Shown piece after piece: positions 1-8,357 of a stretch of 64,000 nucleotides of DNA. The first letter of the stretch is position 1, and every line of letters begins with the position of its first letter. The notes below the pieces were generated by a model that ran no database searches, had not been told where the DNA came from, and saw only the letters and a list, made by a program, of their open reading frames with translations. Origin of the DNA: Planctomycetota bacterium (GTDB lineage: Bacteria; Planctomycetota; Phycisphaerae; Phycisphaerales; Zrk34); assembly GCA_016125255.1 (NCBI GenBank), contig WGMD01000002.1, positions 806,001-870,000 of the forward strand, in the 5' to 3' direction. The position numbers and the translations under genes were made by a program.

Positions 1-210
1 CGTGCTGACCGGCTGCGAGAGGCCGTAGTAGCTGCTGTTGACGGTCTTGAGGATTTTCGTGGACAGGGCCGGATCGTTGGAGATCGTCTTGGCAATCTGC
101 TTGATGTTGATGTCGTCGTTGCGGCACAACTCGATGACTTCCATCGCGATGGCGGGAAGACTCGGAAGGCGCGGACAGTTGAGCACTTTATCGAGAAGCT
201 GCTGATTCAT
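1..210 (-). CDS. HDOD domain protein, N-terminal part (cut by window edge)
   Basis: An ATG at 210 opens 70 codons that run off the left edge without a stop. The protein starts MNQQLLDKVLNCPRLPSLPA and continues with NDPALSTKILKTVNSSYYGL. The LP-x-LP-x-A start, the NDPAL-x-x-KILK-x-VNSSYYG segment and the hydrophilic helix between them are the hallmark of HDOD domains, non-catalytic relatives of HD phosphohydrolases found in bacterial signalling proteins. Only the first third of the domain is visible, so any further domains, such as a response-regulator or GGDEF partner, cannot be judged. Confidence 0.8.
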   Translation of the reverse strand, partial: MNQQLLDKVLNCPRLPSLPAIAMEVIELCRNDDINIKQIAKTISNDPALSTKILKTVNSSYYGLSQPVST

Positions 211-409
211 GCGGGACAGCTTTCATCCATCCGTGGTTCCTGAACGTCGCCGGCCGCACATCAGCTCAACCGACCCGGAATCCAAACCCTTCCAGTCGAA
301 CACCCGACCCATCGGCCCATGATTACATCGGTGCGAATCGGACCGCACTTAAGCACTTACCCCAATGGGATTCGATCCGATTCGCCAATCCGGCGCATGC
401 ATTGCGAAA

Positions 410-787
410 TTACCGGACGCCGAGGTTCTCGTATTTGATGACACGATCCTTGGCGAGCTTGGCGTGTTCGTTGTTCGGATATTTGGCGGCGAAGGCCCGA
501 TAGGCCTCCAGCGCCTCCTTGTCGCGCTTAAGCTGATCGAGACAGCGCGCGATGCTGAACTGCGCATCGACCGAGCGCGGATCGTTCGGCGAAGCCGCCA
601 GCGCCTGCTCATACGCCGGCAGGGCCTTGTCGAAAAGCCCGCCGGTCATGTACCGGTCCGCCACGTCGTACGGATTCTGCGTCGTCGCCTGCTCCAGCTC
701 CGCCTTGCCGCCGAATTTCGTGTAGGCCAGATACGCCCCGCCGAGCACCAGCGCGATCACCACGATGCGACCGATTGTCAGACCCAT
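410..787 (-). CDS. membrane-anchored TPR protein
   Basis: A 125-aa protein starting MGLTIGRIVVIALVLGGAYL. The first 20 residues form one membrane helix (signal anchor). The remainder carries about two tetratricopeptide repeats: DVADRYMTGGLFDKALPAYE, then a QFSIARCLDQLKRDKEALEA segment. The family usually acts as a protein-interaction scaffold in the periplasm. The ATG at 787 was chosen because a GGGAG site lies just upstream (about 795-799 on the minus strand) and the helix then sits at the N-terminus. The longer reading to 856 would overlap the previous gene. It lies 17 bases after the stop of the 805-1188 gene and probably shares its transcript. Confidence 0.75.
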   Translation of the reverse strand: MGLTIGRIVVIALVLGGAYLAYTKFGGKAELEQATTQNPYDVADRYMTGGLFDKALPAYEQALAASPNDPRSVDAQFSIARCLDQLKRDKEALEAYRAFAAKYPNNEHAKLAKDRVIKYENLGVR

Positions 788-804
788 GGTTGACTCCCGA
801 TGTG

Positions 805-1188
805 TTAATGCCCGCCGCCGAGCAGTCCCTTGAGCGGCCCGAACAAGACCGCCCACGCCAACGCCCCGATCACCGCCGCCGCGATGATCAGCTTGACCAT
901 CCCGCCCGATGATTTCGCGGAGCCGCCCCGCTGTGCCGCGGCGATCTGCACCGCCGAACCGGCCGCCCCCGTTTCCTTCGCCTTGTTCATCTTGGCGAGC
1001 ATGGCGTCGTACTTGTCGATGTCGCGCTGTCCGCCCGCCTTCGTCGGCGCGGTGTAATATCCCTCGCCGTCCGGGCGCGGCAGCACGTAAAACATGTTGC
1101 CCATGTCGTCCTTCATCGCCTTACCCACATCCTGCGGCCGCACCTTGACCTCGTGACCCGTAAACGGGCTGACCACTGCGATGCTCAT
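805..1188 (-). CDS. uncharacterised small protein with C-terminal membrane anchor
   Basis: A 127-aa protein not recognised as a named family. The N-terminal half is soluble and contains the stretches VVSPFTGHEVKVRPQDVGKA and NMFYVLPRPDGEGYYTAPTK. A low-complexity Ala/Gly/Ser linker follows, then a single membrane helix (about residues 97-118) and a glycine-rich end, as in a tail-anchored or bitopic protein. A GGGAG site precedes the ATG at 1188. It sits between clpC and the TPR protein gene on the same strand, but the clpC terminator separates it from clpC. The only inference offered is a membrane-linked partner of the TPR protein. Confidence 0.6.
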   Translation of the reverse strand: MSIAVVSPFTGHEVKVRPQDVGKAMKDDMGNMFYVLPRPDGEGYYTAPTKAGGQRDIDKYDAMLAKMNKAKETGAAGSAVQIAAAQRGGSAKSSGGMVKLIIAAAVIGALAWAVLFGPLKGLLGGGH

Positions 1189-1258
1189 GCGACGAACTCC
1201 CTCAACAGCGAAAGGCCCCTGACGACACGGGCATTATACCATCCGTTTTGCATGCGCA

Positions 1259-1286
1259 ATAAAAAACCCCGCCGGTCGGGCGGGGT
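1259..1286 (-). terminator. Rho-independent terminator after clpC
   Basis: On the minus strand a 7-bp G/C stem (CCCCGCC paired with GGCGGGG, arms at 1279-1285 and 1267-1273) with a short loop is followed by six T residues at 1261-1266. It lies 30 bases after the clpC stop. Confidence 0.85.
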
Positions 1287-1315
1287 GGGTTGGAGTCAGG
1301 GATGGAATCCAACGG

Positions 1316-3844
1316 TCAGGTCGTGCTCGAGGCGGCGGCCTGGTCGGACTTCCTGGCGTCGTCGGCGCGCTCGATCCACGTCGCTTTGAACGCCAGTCCG
1401 TCGGCGCCCTCGGCATGGGTGACCTGCACGTTGTTCTTGCCTTCGAACTCACCGCGCAGGATCGCTTCGGACATGGCGTCCTCGACGTACTGCTCGATGG
1501 CGCGACGCAGCGGGCGGGCGCCGAAGTCGGGGTTGTATCCCTTGTCCATCAGGAACGACTTGGCCGCCTCGTCGAGCTCGAGCTCGATGCCGCGCTCCGC
1601 CAGACGCTTGCGGACCTTCTTCAGTTCGTACTCGACGATGTTCTCCAGGTTCTGCCGCGTCAGCGGGCGGAACACGATGATGTCGTCGAGTCGGTTGATG
1701 AACTCGGGGCGGAAGTAGCGCTCGATTTCCTTGTTGAGCAGCTTCTTCATGCCCTCGTAGGTCGCGTCGGCATCCTGTTTGGCGAAACCGAAGCTCGACC
1801 CGCCGCCCTTGATCAGGTCCGCGCCGATGTTGGACGTCATGATCAGGATCACGTTGCGGAAGTCGATGTGCCGACCGAACGAATCGGTGAGCCGGCCTTC
1901 CTCCATGACCTGAAGCAGCGTGTTGAACACATCGGGGTGGGCCTTTTCGATTTCATCGAGGAGCACGACGGCATACGGCCGGCGACGGATGCGCTCCGTG
2001 AGCTGTCCGCCTTCTTCATAGCCGACGTATCCGGGAGGCGCGCCGATGAGGCGGCTGACGTTGTGCTTCTCCATGTACTCGGACATGTCGATGTGCACCA
2101 GCGCTTCTTCATCCGCGAACAGGAACTCGGCGAGCGCCTTGGACAAAAGCGTCTTGCCCACGCCCGACGGGCCCACGAAGATGAACGAACCCATCGGCCG
2201 CTTGGGGTCCTTGAGGCCCGAACGGGCGCGGCGGATGGCCTTGGCGATCGCCTTGATGGCTTCGTCCTGGCTGACGACGCGCTTGTGGAGCTCTTCTTCG
2301 AGCTTGAGCAGGCGCTCCGTCTCGGCCTTTTCGAGCCGGGTCAGCGGCACGCCGGTCATCTTGCTCACGACTTCGGAGATGATTTCCTCATCCACGACGC
2401 CGTCGACTTCCCGGGCGCGCTCGCGCCACTGGTGCTGAATGGTTTCCTTCTTTTTGCGGAGGATTTCCTGCTGATCGCGCAACTGGGCGGCCCGCTCGTA
2501 GTCGGCGCCCTTGACCGCTTCGTCCTTGTCGAGGCCGAGGCGTTCGATCTGCTCCTCCAGCTCCGTCAGATCCGGCGGCTTGCTCATGCTCTTAAGCCGC
2601 ACGCGCGCCCCCGCTTCGTCGATCACGTCGATCGACTTGTCGGGCTGAACGCGGGCCGTGATGTACCGGTCCGACAGCTCGACCGCCCGGGCGATCGCCG
2701 CATCGGTGATCTGCACGCGGTGGTGCGCTTCGTAACGGTCGCGCAGACCCTTGAGGATCTCGACGGTCTGTTCCTTGCTGGGCTGCTCGACGATGATCGT
2801 CTGGAAGCGGCGTTCCAGGGCGCCGTCCTTTTCGATGTACTTGCGGTACTCGTCCATCGTCGTCGCGCCGATGCACTGAATCTCGCCGCGGGAGAGGGCG
2901 GGCTTGAGGACGTTGGACGCGTCGATCGCGCCTTCGGCTCCGCCGGCTCCGACGAGCGTGTGCAGTTCGTCAATGAAGAGGATCACGTTCTTGGCGCGAC
3001 GGACTTCGTTCATGACCGCCTTGATGCGCTCTTCGAACTGACCGCGGTACTTGGTGCCGGCGACCATCATGGCCAAATCCAGCACCACGATGCGACGGTC
3101 GTGCAGAATCTCCGGCACATCGTTGGCGATGATCTTGGCGGCGAGGCCTTCGACGATCGCGGTCTTACCCACGCCCGCTTCGCCGATCAGCACGGGGTTG
3201 TTCTTCGTGCGGCGGCAGAGAATCTGCACCACGCGCTCGATTTCGTTGGACCGACCGATGACCGGGTCCAGTTCGCTGTTGCGCGCCATCTCGGTCAGGT
3301 CGCGCCCGAAGCTGTCGAGGGCGGGGGTCTTGCTCTTGCCGCGCTTGGCGCCGGGTTCGCCGGTGGGCGCCTCGCCGGCTTCGGCGGGGGCTTCGCCGCT
3401 GGCGGAGCCGGCCCCGAGAAGATTGAGCACTTCCTCGCGGACTTCCTCGAGTTTGAGGCCGAGGTTCATGAGCACCTGCGCCGCCACGCCGTCGTGCTCA
3501 CGCAAGAGGCCCAGCAGCAGATGTTCCGTGCCGACGTAATTGTGATTGAGGTTGCGGGCTTCCTCGATGGCGTACTCGATGACCTTCTTGGCCCGGGGGG
3601 TCTGCGGGAGCTTGCCCATCGTGACCATGTCCGGCCCGCTCTTGACGAGCTTCTCGACTTCGAGCCGAACCTTGCGCAGGTCCACATCGAGGTTCTTGAG
3701 CACATTGGCGCCGACGCCGGAGCCCTCCTTGACGAGGCCCAGGAGGATGTGCTCGGTGCCGATGTATTCATGGTTGAAGCGCTGGGCTTCCTGATTGGCC
3801 AGGGCCATCACTTTTCGTGCGCGATCTGTGAATCTCTCGAACAT
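1316..3844 (-). CDS. clpC: ATP-dependent Clp protease ATP-binding subunit ClpC
   Basis: An 842-aa Hsp100/AAA+ unfoldase that feeds substrates to ClpP. Visible in order: [20 protein letters not shown] opening the double Clp-N repeat (about 1-143, with GTEHILLGL and GTEHLLLGL); an Ala/Glu-rich linker; AAA-1 with Walker A GEAGVGKT and Walker [11 protein letters not shown]; a middle domain holding a UVR-like segment ([12 protein letters not shown]); AAA-2 with GPSGVGKT and [13 protein letters not shown]; and the ClpB-D2 C-terminal domain. The middle UVR motif marks ClpC rather than ClpA or ClpB. The ATG at 3844 is preferred over an upstream in-frame start because GGAGTG precedes it and MFERFT is the conserved family start. 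A charged Ala/Ser-rich tail follows the conserved end. clpP is not in the window. Confidence 0.97.
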   Translation of the reverse strand: MFERFTDRARKVMALANQEAQRFNHEYIGTEHILLGLVKEGSGVGANVLKNLDVDLRKVRLEVEKLVKSGPDMVTMGKLPQTPRAKKVIEYAIEEARNLNHNYVGTEHLLLGLLREHDGVAAQVLMNLGLKLEEVREEVLNLLGAGSASGEAPAEAGEAPTGEPGAKRGKSKTPALDSFGRDLTEMARNSELDPVIGRSNEIERVVQILCRRTKNNPVLIGEAGVGKTAIVEGLAAKIIANDVPEILHDRRIVVLDLAMMVAGTKYRGQFEERIKAVMNEVRRAKNVILFIDELHTLVGAGGAEGAIDASNVLKPALSRGEIQCIGATTMDEYRKYIEKDGALERRFQTIIVEQPSKEQTVEILKGLRDRYEAHHRVQITDAAIARAVELSDRYITARVQPDKSIDVIDEAGARVRLKSMSKPPDLTELEEQIERLGLDKDEAVKGADYERAAQLRDQQEILRKKKETIQHQWRERAREVDGVVDEEIISEVVSKMTGVPLTRLEKAETERLLKLEEELHKRVVSQDEAIKAIAKAIRRARSGLKDPKRPMGSFIFVGPSGVGKTLLSKALAEFLFADEEALVHIDMSEYMEKHNVSRLIGAPPGYVGYEEGGQLTERIRRRPYAVVLLDEIEKAHPDVFNTLLQVMEEGRLTDSFGRHIDFRNVILIMTSNIGADLIKGGGSSFGFAKQDADATYEGMKKLLNKEIERYFRPEFINRLDDIIVFRPLTRQNLENIVEYELKKVRKRLAERGIELELDEAAKSFLMDKGYNPDFGARPLRRAIEQYVEDAMSEAILRGEFEGKNNVQVTHAEGADGLAFKATWIERADDARKSDQAAASSTT

Positions 3845-3903
3845 TCGTTTTTCACTCCTGAAGCCCGATATTTCCGGGCTTTGCATTGATACGCACCATT
3901 ATA
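3845..3903 (-). promoter_or_regulatory. clpC promoter -10 and 5' leader hairpin
   Basis: On the minus strand a perfect TATAAT box lies at 3898-3903, without a clear -35 at 17 bases. About 20 bases further on, a 7-bp hairpin (AAGCCCG / CGGGCTT, arms 3875-3881 and 3861-3867, 7-base loop) ends directly against the CAGGAGTG ribosome-binding site. No CIRCE-type operator is seen. The hairpin may stabilise the leader or limit access to the ribosome-binding site; that role is inference. Confidence 0.5.
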
Positions 3904-4155
3904 CGCGCAAGTTCAACTCGCGCGTCCCGGCAGTCCGGGGAGTCGTCGGCATCGACCTTCGGGTTGTATCGGCTCGACGATGGGCCGAACTGTGAAGAAT
4001 CGACGCCGCGATCTGACTGCCATTGGGGCGTCTGCAAACTCTGATGCATCAAGCGCCTCAACCATTACAGCGCGGGGCTCATCGGGTAAAAGTAGAATTT
4101 TTGATGACGCTGTTAGCGCCGGGCCGCCGCGGCGCAGATACGCCTTCGAGAGACC

Positions 4156-4707
4156 ATGCAGAACGATCACCCTGATCCGCAACAGATCGCCTCCGAACGC
4201 CGCCGGCTCGCCCGGCTGTGGATGGAAGCCATGCCCTCCGTGCAGTCGTTCATCTGCTCCGCCATTCCGCGTTTTCACGATGCGGAGGATGTGCTTCAGC
4301 AGGTGGCGGAGGATGTGGCGGAGCATTTTGACCGTTATGACGCCGATCGGCCGTTCGTGGCATGGGCCATCGGCATCGCCAAAATTCAGATCGCCCTGCA
4401 CTACCGCAAGTCCCATCGCGACATGATGCAGATGAGCGATGCGGCCCTGGAGCGGATCGCCGTCGCGCACGTCGACGGGCATGACAGCTTGTCCGACCGG
4501 CATGCCGCCCTGGAGGATTGCCTGGCCGGCCTGGACGACAAGCCCCGCCGCATGCTGGCGCTCCGCTACGGCGAGTCGCTCAGTTCCGACGAGATCGCCG
4601 CTCGGCTCGCTTCAACGGCCAAGTCCGTGCGTGTCACGCTGACCCGGCTCCGCACCCGGCTCGCCGACTGCATCGCCGCCAAGCTTCACAAAGGCGGCGT
4701 GTCATGA
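4156..4707 (+). CDS. ECF-type RNA polymerase sigma factor, cassette A
   Basis: A 183-aa ECF sigma factor of the short planctomycete/verrucomicrobial type. Region 2 is visible around FHDAEDVLQQVAEDVAEHFD and RPFVAWAIGIAKIQIALHYR. Region 4, a helix-turn-helix, covers the last 60 residues (LDDKPRRMLALRYGESLSSD through AKSVRVTLTRLRTRLADCIA). The DAEDVLQ motif and FVAWAIGIA segment are the -10 recognition and core-binding elements of the family. The stop overlaps the ATG of the downstream FecR gene (ATGA), so the two are translationally coupled, as expected for a sigma/anti-sigma pair. The target promoters are not identifiable by eye. Confidence 0.9.
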   Translation: MQNDHPDPQQIASERRRLARLWMEAMPSVQSFICSAIPRFHDAEDVLQQVAEDVAEHFDRYDADRPFVAWAIGIAKIQIALHYRKSHRDMMQMSDAALERIAVAHVDGHDSLSDRHAALEDCLAGLDDKPRRMLALRYGESLSSDEIAARLASTAKSVRVTLTRLRTRLADCIAAKLHKGGVS

Positions 4708-6164
4708 GCGATGCGTTTGATGCGATCCCGCTCATCGACGCCTGGCTCGACGGCGAAATCTCCACAGATGACGCGGCGACGCTGGATGCGTGGATCGCCG
4801 CCGACCCCAGTCACGCCGAACGCTTCACCACCCGCGCGAATCTGCATGCGCGTCTCCGCACGCGGTATCAGACGCTCCGCGGCGAAGCGCCGCAGGCGAC
4901 TTCCGCATCCCCCCACGCCGACGCTGAGCCCGCCCCGGGGCGAAGCGTCTGGTACGCAAAAGGGTTCAGGGGTCAGGGGTCAGGGTTCAGCTTCAAGGCA
5001 GCGATCGCCGCGCTCATTCTCATCGCCGCCGCACTGCTGTATGTCTTCTTGCCTTCCACTCCGCGCTCCCAACTCCCCGTTCCCCACTCCAACGCTCCTT
5101 CCTTCGCCATCCTCTCCGACCTTTCCGACGACGCGACCTTCGCCGATGGCGAGCGTTCTCTCGGTGCCGATCTGACGGCGCCGATCCGCCTCATCAAAGG
5201 TCGTGCGCAGATCATGTTCAAATCCACCGCGGTCGTCGATCTGACCGGCCCATGCACCTTTGAAATGACCGGACCCAACTGCGGCCGCCTCCATGCCGGC
5301 AAAGTCAGCGTGCTCGTTCGGCCCGAAGCACATGGGTTCACGCTCGACGCCCCCGACCATGTCCGCATCATCGACCTCGGCACCGCGTTCAGAGCCGAAG
5401 CCGACGAAACCCGCGGCGTCGAAGTCGCCGTGACGCAGGGTCATGTCCGCATCGAACGCACCGCCCATGACGACGCGCCTGCCCGGCAAATCGAACTGGC
5501 TGTCGGCGACATCTGCCGCTCGCGCGATCCGCGCTTCGGCGGACGCATGAGCGTGGCGCATCCGATCGAGGTGACGAATCCGTCGTTCGAGGCGGACGAG
5601 CGCAACATGGCCGGCGGACCGATGCCGCGCGGTTGGCGCTCCGTCATCCCCGGCCGCGCCGGATGCGAAGATCATCTGACCAACGGCAATTTCACCACCG
5701 GCGTCGACGGGCGATTTGTCGGACTCGTCAACTACCGCCTGACCAACGACCCGTCCGTCATCAGTGCGATGACGCAGAATCTCGCCGACGGCGTCGAAGC
5801 CGATTCGATCTACGAATTGACCGTCGCCGTGGGGCGCCGCATCGATCACGACACGCGCGGGGCCGCGCCGACGCAGTGGGCCATCGCCCTGTGCGATGCG
5901 GCGACCGGACGCGAACTGGCCTCCACCCGCGGACAGATCACGCACGCCGGCGTCATGACCGACCAGACGCTCGTCTACATCCCCGCTGACGCCGATGCCG
6001 GCCGACCCATTCAGATCCGCCTCATCAACCCGCAGGACGCCGCCGTCGACGCCCGGCCGGGACAGATCAATTTCGACGCCGTTCGCCTCATGCGCCTTGC
6101 GCCCGTGGCGAACGATCCCGTCGCCTCACCCGCCATTTCATCGTTGAAGGAGATCACCCCATGA
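4704..6164 (+). CDS. FecR-domain membrane anti-sigma factor, cassette A
   Basis: A 486-aa type II membrane protein. Residues 1-60 are a cytoplasmic anti-sigma-like segment (LIDAWLDGEISTDDAATLDA). A membrane helix lies at about 98-117. The FecR domain follows (ADGERSLGADL, VVDLTGPCTFEMTG, IIDLGTAFRAEAD). The C-terminal 200 residues begin VTNPSFEADER and look like a carbohydrate-binding-type beta domain. The family senses envelope events and holds its sigma factor. ATG at 4704 overlaps the sigma stop by 4 bases. Compared with the paralogue at 17456-18910, about 14 extra residues (AKGFRGQGSGFSFK) sit just before the membrane helix and are encoded by a GGTCAGG-type repeat. Its stop overlaps the start of the LamG gene. 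Confidence 0.85.
   Translation: MSDAFDAIPLIDAWLDGEISTDDAATLDAWIAADPSHAERFTTRANLHARLRTRYQTLRGEAPQATSASPHADAEPAPGRSVWYAKGFRGQGSGFSFKAAIAALILIAAALLYVFLPSTPRSQLPVPHSNAPSFAILSDLSDDATFADGERSLGADLTAPIRLIKGRAQIMFKSTAVVDLTGPCTFEMTGPNCGRLHAGKVSVLVRPEAHGFTLDAPDHVRIIDLGTAFRAEADETRGVEVAVTQGHVRIERTAHDDAPARQIELAVGDICRSRDPRFGGRMSVAHPIEVTNPSFEADERNMAGGPMPRGWRSVIPGRAGCEDHLTNGNFTTGVDGRFVGLVNYRLTNDPSVISAMTQNLADGVEADSIYELTVAVGRRIDHDTRGAAPTQWAIALCDAATGRELASTRGQITHAGVMTDQTLVYIPADADAGRPIQIRLINPQDAAVDARPGQINFDAVRLMRLAPVANDPVASPAISSLKEITP
4963..4990 (+). repeat. in-frame TCAGGGG tandem repeat inside the FecR gene
   Basis: Four consecutive GGTTCAG/GGTCAGG units lie within the FecR reading frame. Together with their flanks they add a segment that the paralogous FecR gene at 17456-18910 lacks. 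The same TCAGG-type motif occurs in the RNase P RNA gene near 42795. Confidence 0.7.
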
Positions 6165-7477
6165 GAATCCGCCGCATTCTTTTTGCCGCTCAAGCGGCCT
6201 TGTTGACGTTTGTGCTCGCCGCCGCGCCACTCCGCGCCGATGTTCTGGCGCACTGGTCGTTCGACGAAACCACCGGGAGCACTGTCGCCGACACCGCCGG
6301 CGGACACACCGCCACGCTTCAGGGCTCCGGCGACAACCTCAACGTCGCCGGGCAATTCGGCTCGGGCATCTCCCTCAACGGGTCCGGCTGGCTGAATGTC
6401 GCTTCGTTTACCGGATTCCAGGACTCGAACTTCACCGTCTCGAGCTGGGTCAACCTCACCACGACCTCCGGTCCGCAGGAACTGTTCGCCAAGTGGTACT
6501 CGCCTTTTGAATTCCGCTTCGATTTGACCAGCGGGTCCAACCTCCGCAACTCACTCGGTCAGGACATCGTGGCCGGGACGACGAACCTGGGGGCGACGAA
6601 TGCGTGGCACATGGTCACATGGACCTGGGACCGTGACGCCGGCAAGCTCAAGTACTACATCGACGGCACGTTGACCACGACACTCAACGAAACCGCCAAC
6701 GGCATCGCTCATCCCGACATCAATCACAGCGGCGGGGCCTACAACATCGGCCGCAAGGGCGACTCGGGGCAGAATTTTCACGGCTCGATCGATGAACTCT
6801 GGGTCATCAACAAGGCCCTGACCCCCACGCAGATCGCCAGTCTGCGCGACTACAACGACGCCAACCACGTGCAGCTTTCCGCCACGCAGTCCATCATCGC
6901 TCTCGCCGCGGCGTACAACAATTCCACCGGCCCGATCAACATCACCTTCACCGACCCCGCCACCGGCGAGTCCGTCACACTCGCCCTGACCATGACCCCC
7001 GGCGGGTCCGGCTCCATCTTTAAACTCCTCGACGGCAACACACGCGTCGGCGAACTGCCCAACGACTCGGGCAACTGGGTCTCCCTCGGCGAAAACGTCA
7101 ACTTCACCGCCTCCGTCGTCTCCGCCACTTCAAACGTCGACCTCTCGTCGATCTCATTCCGCATCGACGGCCTGGGTTATCGCACCGGCAACACCACTTC
7201 CGCGTTCAACTGGACCTCGTCCACCGCATCGCAGAGCAACGTGGCCCTCGCCGATGCCGACGACGCGCTGACGCCGACGCTCGACAGTCTTCTTTTCACC
7301 TTCAACGGCGGAACGTACACTGCCAACTACGCCCCTGTTCTTACGCATCAGCAGCTTTCGGACCTCAACGCCACGGGGCTGCACATGACCGCGGTGTTCG
7401 CCGTCGTGCCCGCCCCCGCCGCCCTGCCCGCCGGGCTGGCGCTGATGGGCCTGATTACAATGCGTCGACGCAAATGA
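6161..7477 (+). CDS. secreted LamG-domain protein with PEP-CTERM-type sorting tail, cassette A
   Basis: A 438-aa secreted protein. The signal peptide is at 1-26 (LTFVLAAAPLRA). A LamG/concanavalin-like fold spans about 27-225 (VLAHWSFDETTGSTVADTAG, WHMVTWTWDRDAGKLKYYID, FHGSIDELWVINKALTPTQI). A second beta-rich region of unknown type follows. The tail VPAPAALPAGLALMGLI plus RRRK is a Phycisphaerae variant of the PEP-CTERM sorting signal, recognised by an exosortase that is not in this window. ATG overlaps the FecR stop (ATGA) and the stop overlaps the next ATG, so all four cassette genes are coupled. It is probably displayed on the surface or in extracellular matrix; no enzyme motif is seen. 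Confidence 0.85.
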   Translation: MRIRRILFAAQAALLTFVLAAAPLRADVLAHWSFDETTGSTVADTAGGHTATLQGSGDNLNVAGQFGSGISLNGSGWLNVASFTGFQDSNFTVSSWVNLTTTSGPQELFAKWYSPFEFRFDLTSGSNLRNSLGQDIVAGTTNLGATNAWHMVTWTWDRDAGKLKYYIDGTLTTTLNETANGIAHPDINHSGGAYNIGRKGDSGQNFHGSIDELWVINKALTPTQIASLRDYNDANHVQLSATQSIIALAAAYNNSTGPINITFTDPATGESVTLALTMTPGGSGSIFKLLDGNTRVGELPNDSGNWVSLGENVNFTASVVSATSNVDLSSISFRIDGLGYRTGNTTSAFNWTSSTASQSNVALADADDALTPTLDSLLFTFNGGTYTANYAPVLTHQQLSDLNATGLHMTAVFAVVPAPAALPAGLALMGLITMRRRK

Positions 7478-8348
7478 AATACACCCCCCCACAACACGAT
7501 CCGCATTCAGCGGCGGGGCTTTTTCACCGTGAGCATGTCGAACGGGCCCCGCGCGGTGTGGCGCGCTTCGAGCCGCGCGGGGCAAGCCCCGCCGCTAAAG
7601 ATGCACCCGCGGCGCGGGCCTTCACCTTGATCGAACTGCTCGTCGTCGTCGCGATCATCACGCTGCTGATCTCCATTTTGATGCCCTCGCTGCGCAGGCG
7701 GCGAAGTCCGTCGTGTGCATGTCGCAGCTTCGGTCGCTGGACTTTGCTTGGATTCAATACGTCAGCGATTCGCGCAATGCCCTGTACTACTACCCCGGCA
7801 ACAACAATGCCGCGTTCGACAAGTTCTGGATGGCGATCGTCGAGCGGTACACCTCGAACGTGGACAAGCTGCGCGTATGTCCGGAGGCGACGCAGCTTTC
7901 GGAGGTCGTCTGGGGTACGGCGAGCGTTTCGTGGAGCGGCAAGAACCACCCCGCCGGCTACTGGATTCACAATTCCGCCGGCGACTATCACTACGGCTCA
8001 TACGCCATCAACGGCTGGCTGTATAACAATTACGTCGCGGGCGAATCGTACCTGTCATGGCTTGAGCCGGGCGTGCAGACGTCCAACGCCCCGGCGTTTC
8101 TCGACAGCGCCTGGGTCGATATCTGGCCGCGCGACACCGATGTGCCGGCGGCGAACATTGAAGACCCGTACAACGGCGGCAACTGGGGCGCCGGCATGGT
8201 GCGTGCGACGATCAATCGACACAATCTCGCCATCAACATTTCGTTCATCGACGGATCGACCCGGCTGGTGCCGCTGGGCGATCTGTGGACCCTGGCGTGG
8301 AGCCGCAAATTCCGCCCCGGCTTCTACCAGCCCCCGCCGTTCCAATAA
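7474..8348 (+). pseudogene. pseudopilin-like (H-X9-DG type) gene with a -1 frameshift, cassette A
   Basis: The N-terminal part reads [20 protein letters not shown], the type IV pilin/type II secretion leader and first helix. The frame breaks after LMPSL near 7691. Restoring one G there gives a continuous LMPSLAQAAKSVVCMSQLRS and a further 210 residues ending with the family motif (NLAINISFIDGSTRLVPLGD). The gene is therefore a single-base deletion mutant or a sequencing error. The in-frame ATG at 7474 overlaps the LamG stop. It adds an unusually long leader of about 50 residues that is encoded by a palindromic repeat, so the original start may have been different, for example the GTG at 7558. 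Confidence 0.8.
7509..7596. repeat. nested palindromic repeat in the 5' part of the pseudopilin gene
   Basis: A 13-bp outer inverted repeat, AGCGGCGGGGCTT (7509-7521) with AAGCCCCGCCGCT (7584-7596), encloses an inner one, GCCCCGCGCGG with CCGCGCGGGGC. The unit has the form of a mobile palindromic (REP/MITE-like) element and lies in frame in the leader of the pseudopilin gene. Confidence 0.75.
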
Positions 8349-8357
8349 GCGCACCGC

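Noticed and set aside
1415-3889. 824-codon open frame on the plus strand
   Set aside because: It lies opposite clpC in a high-G+C gene, has no family motif and is made of Asp/Val/Leu/Arg-rich sequence typical of antisense shadows.
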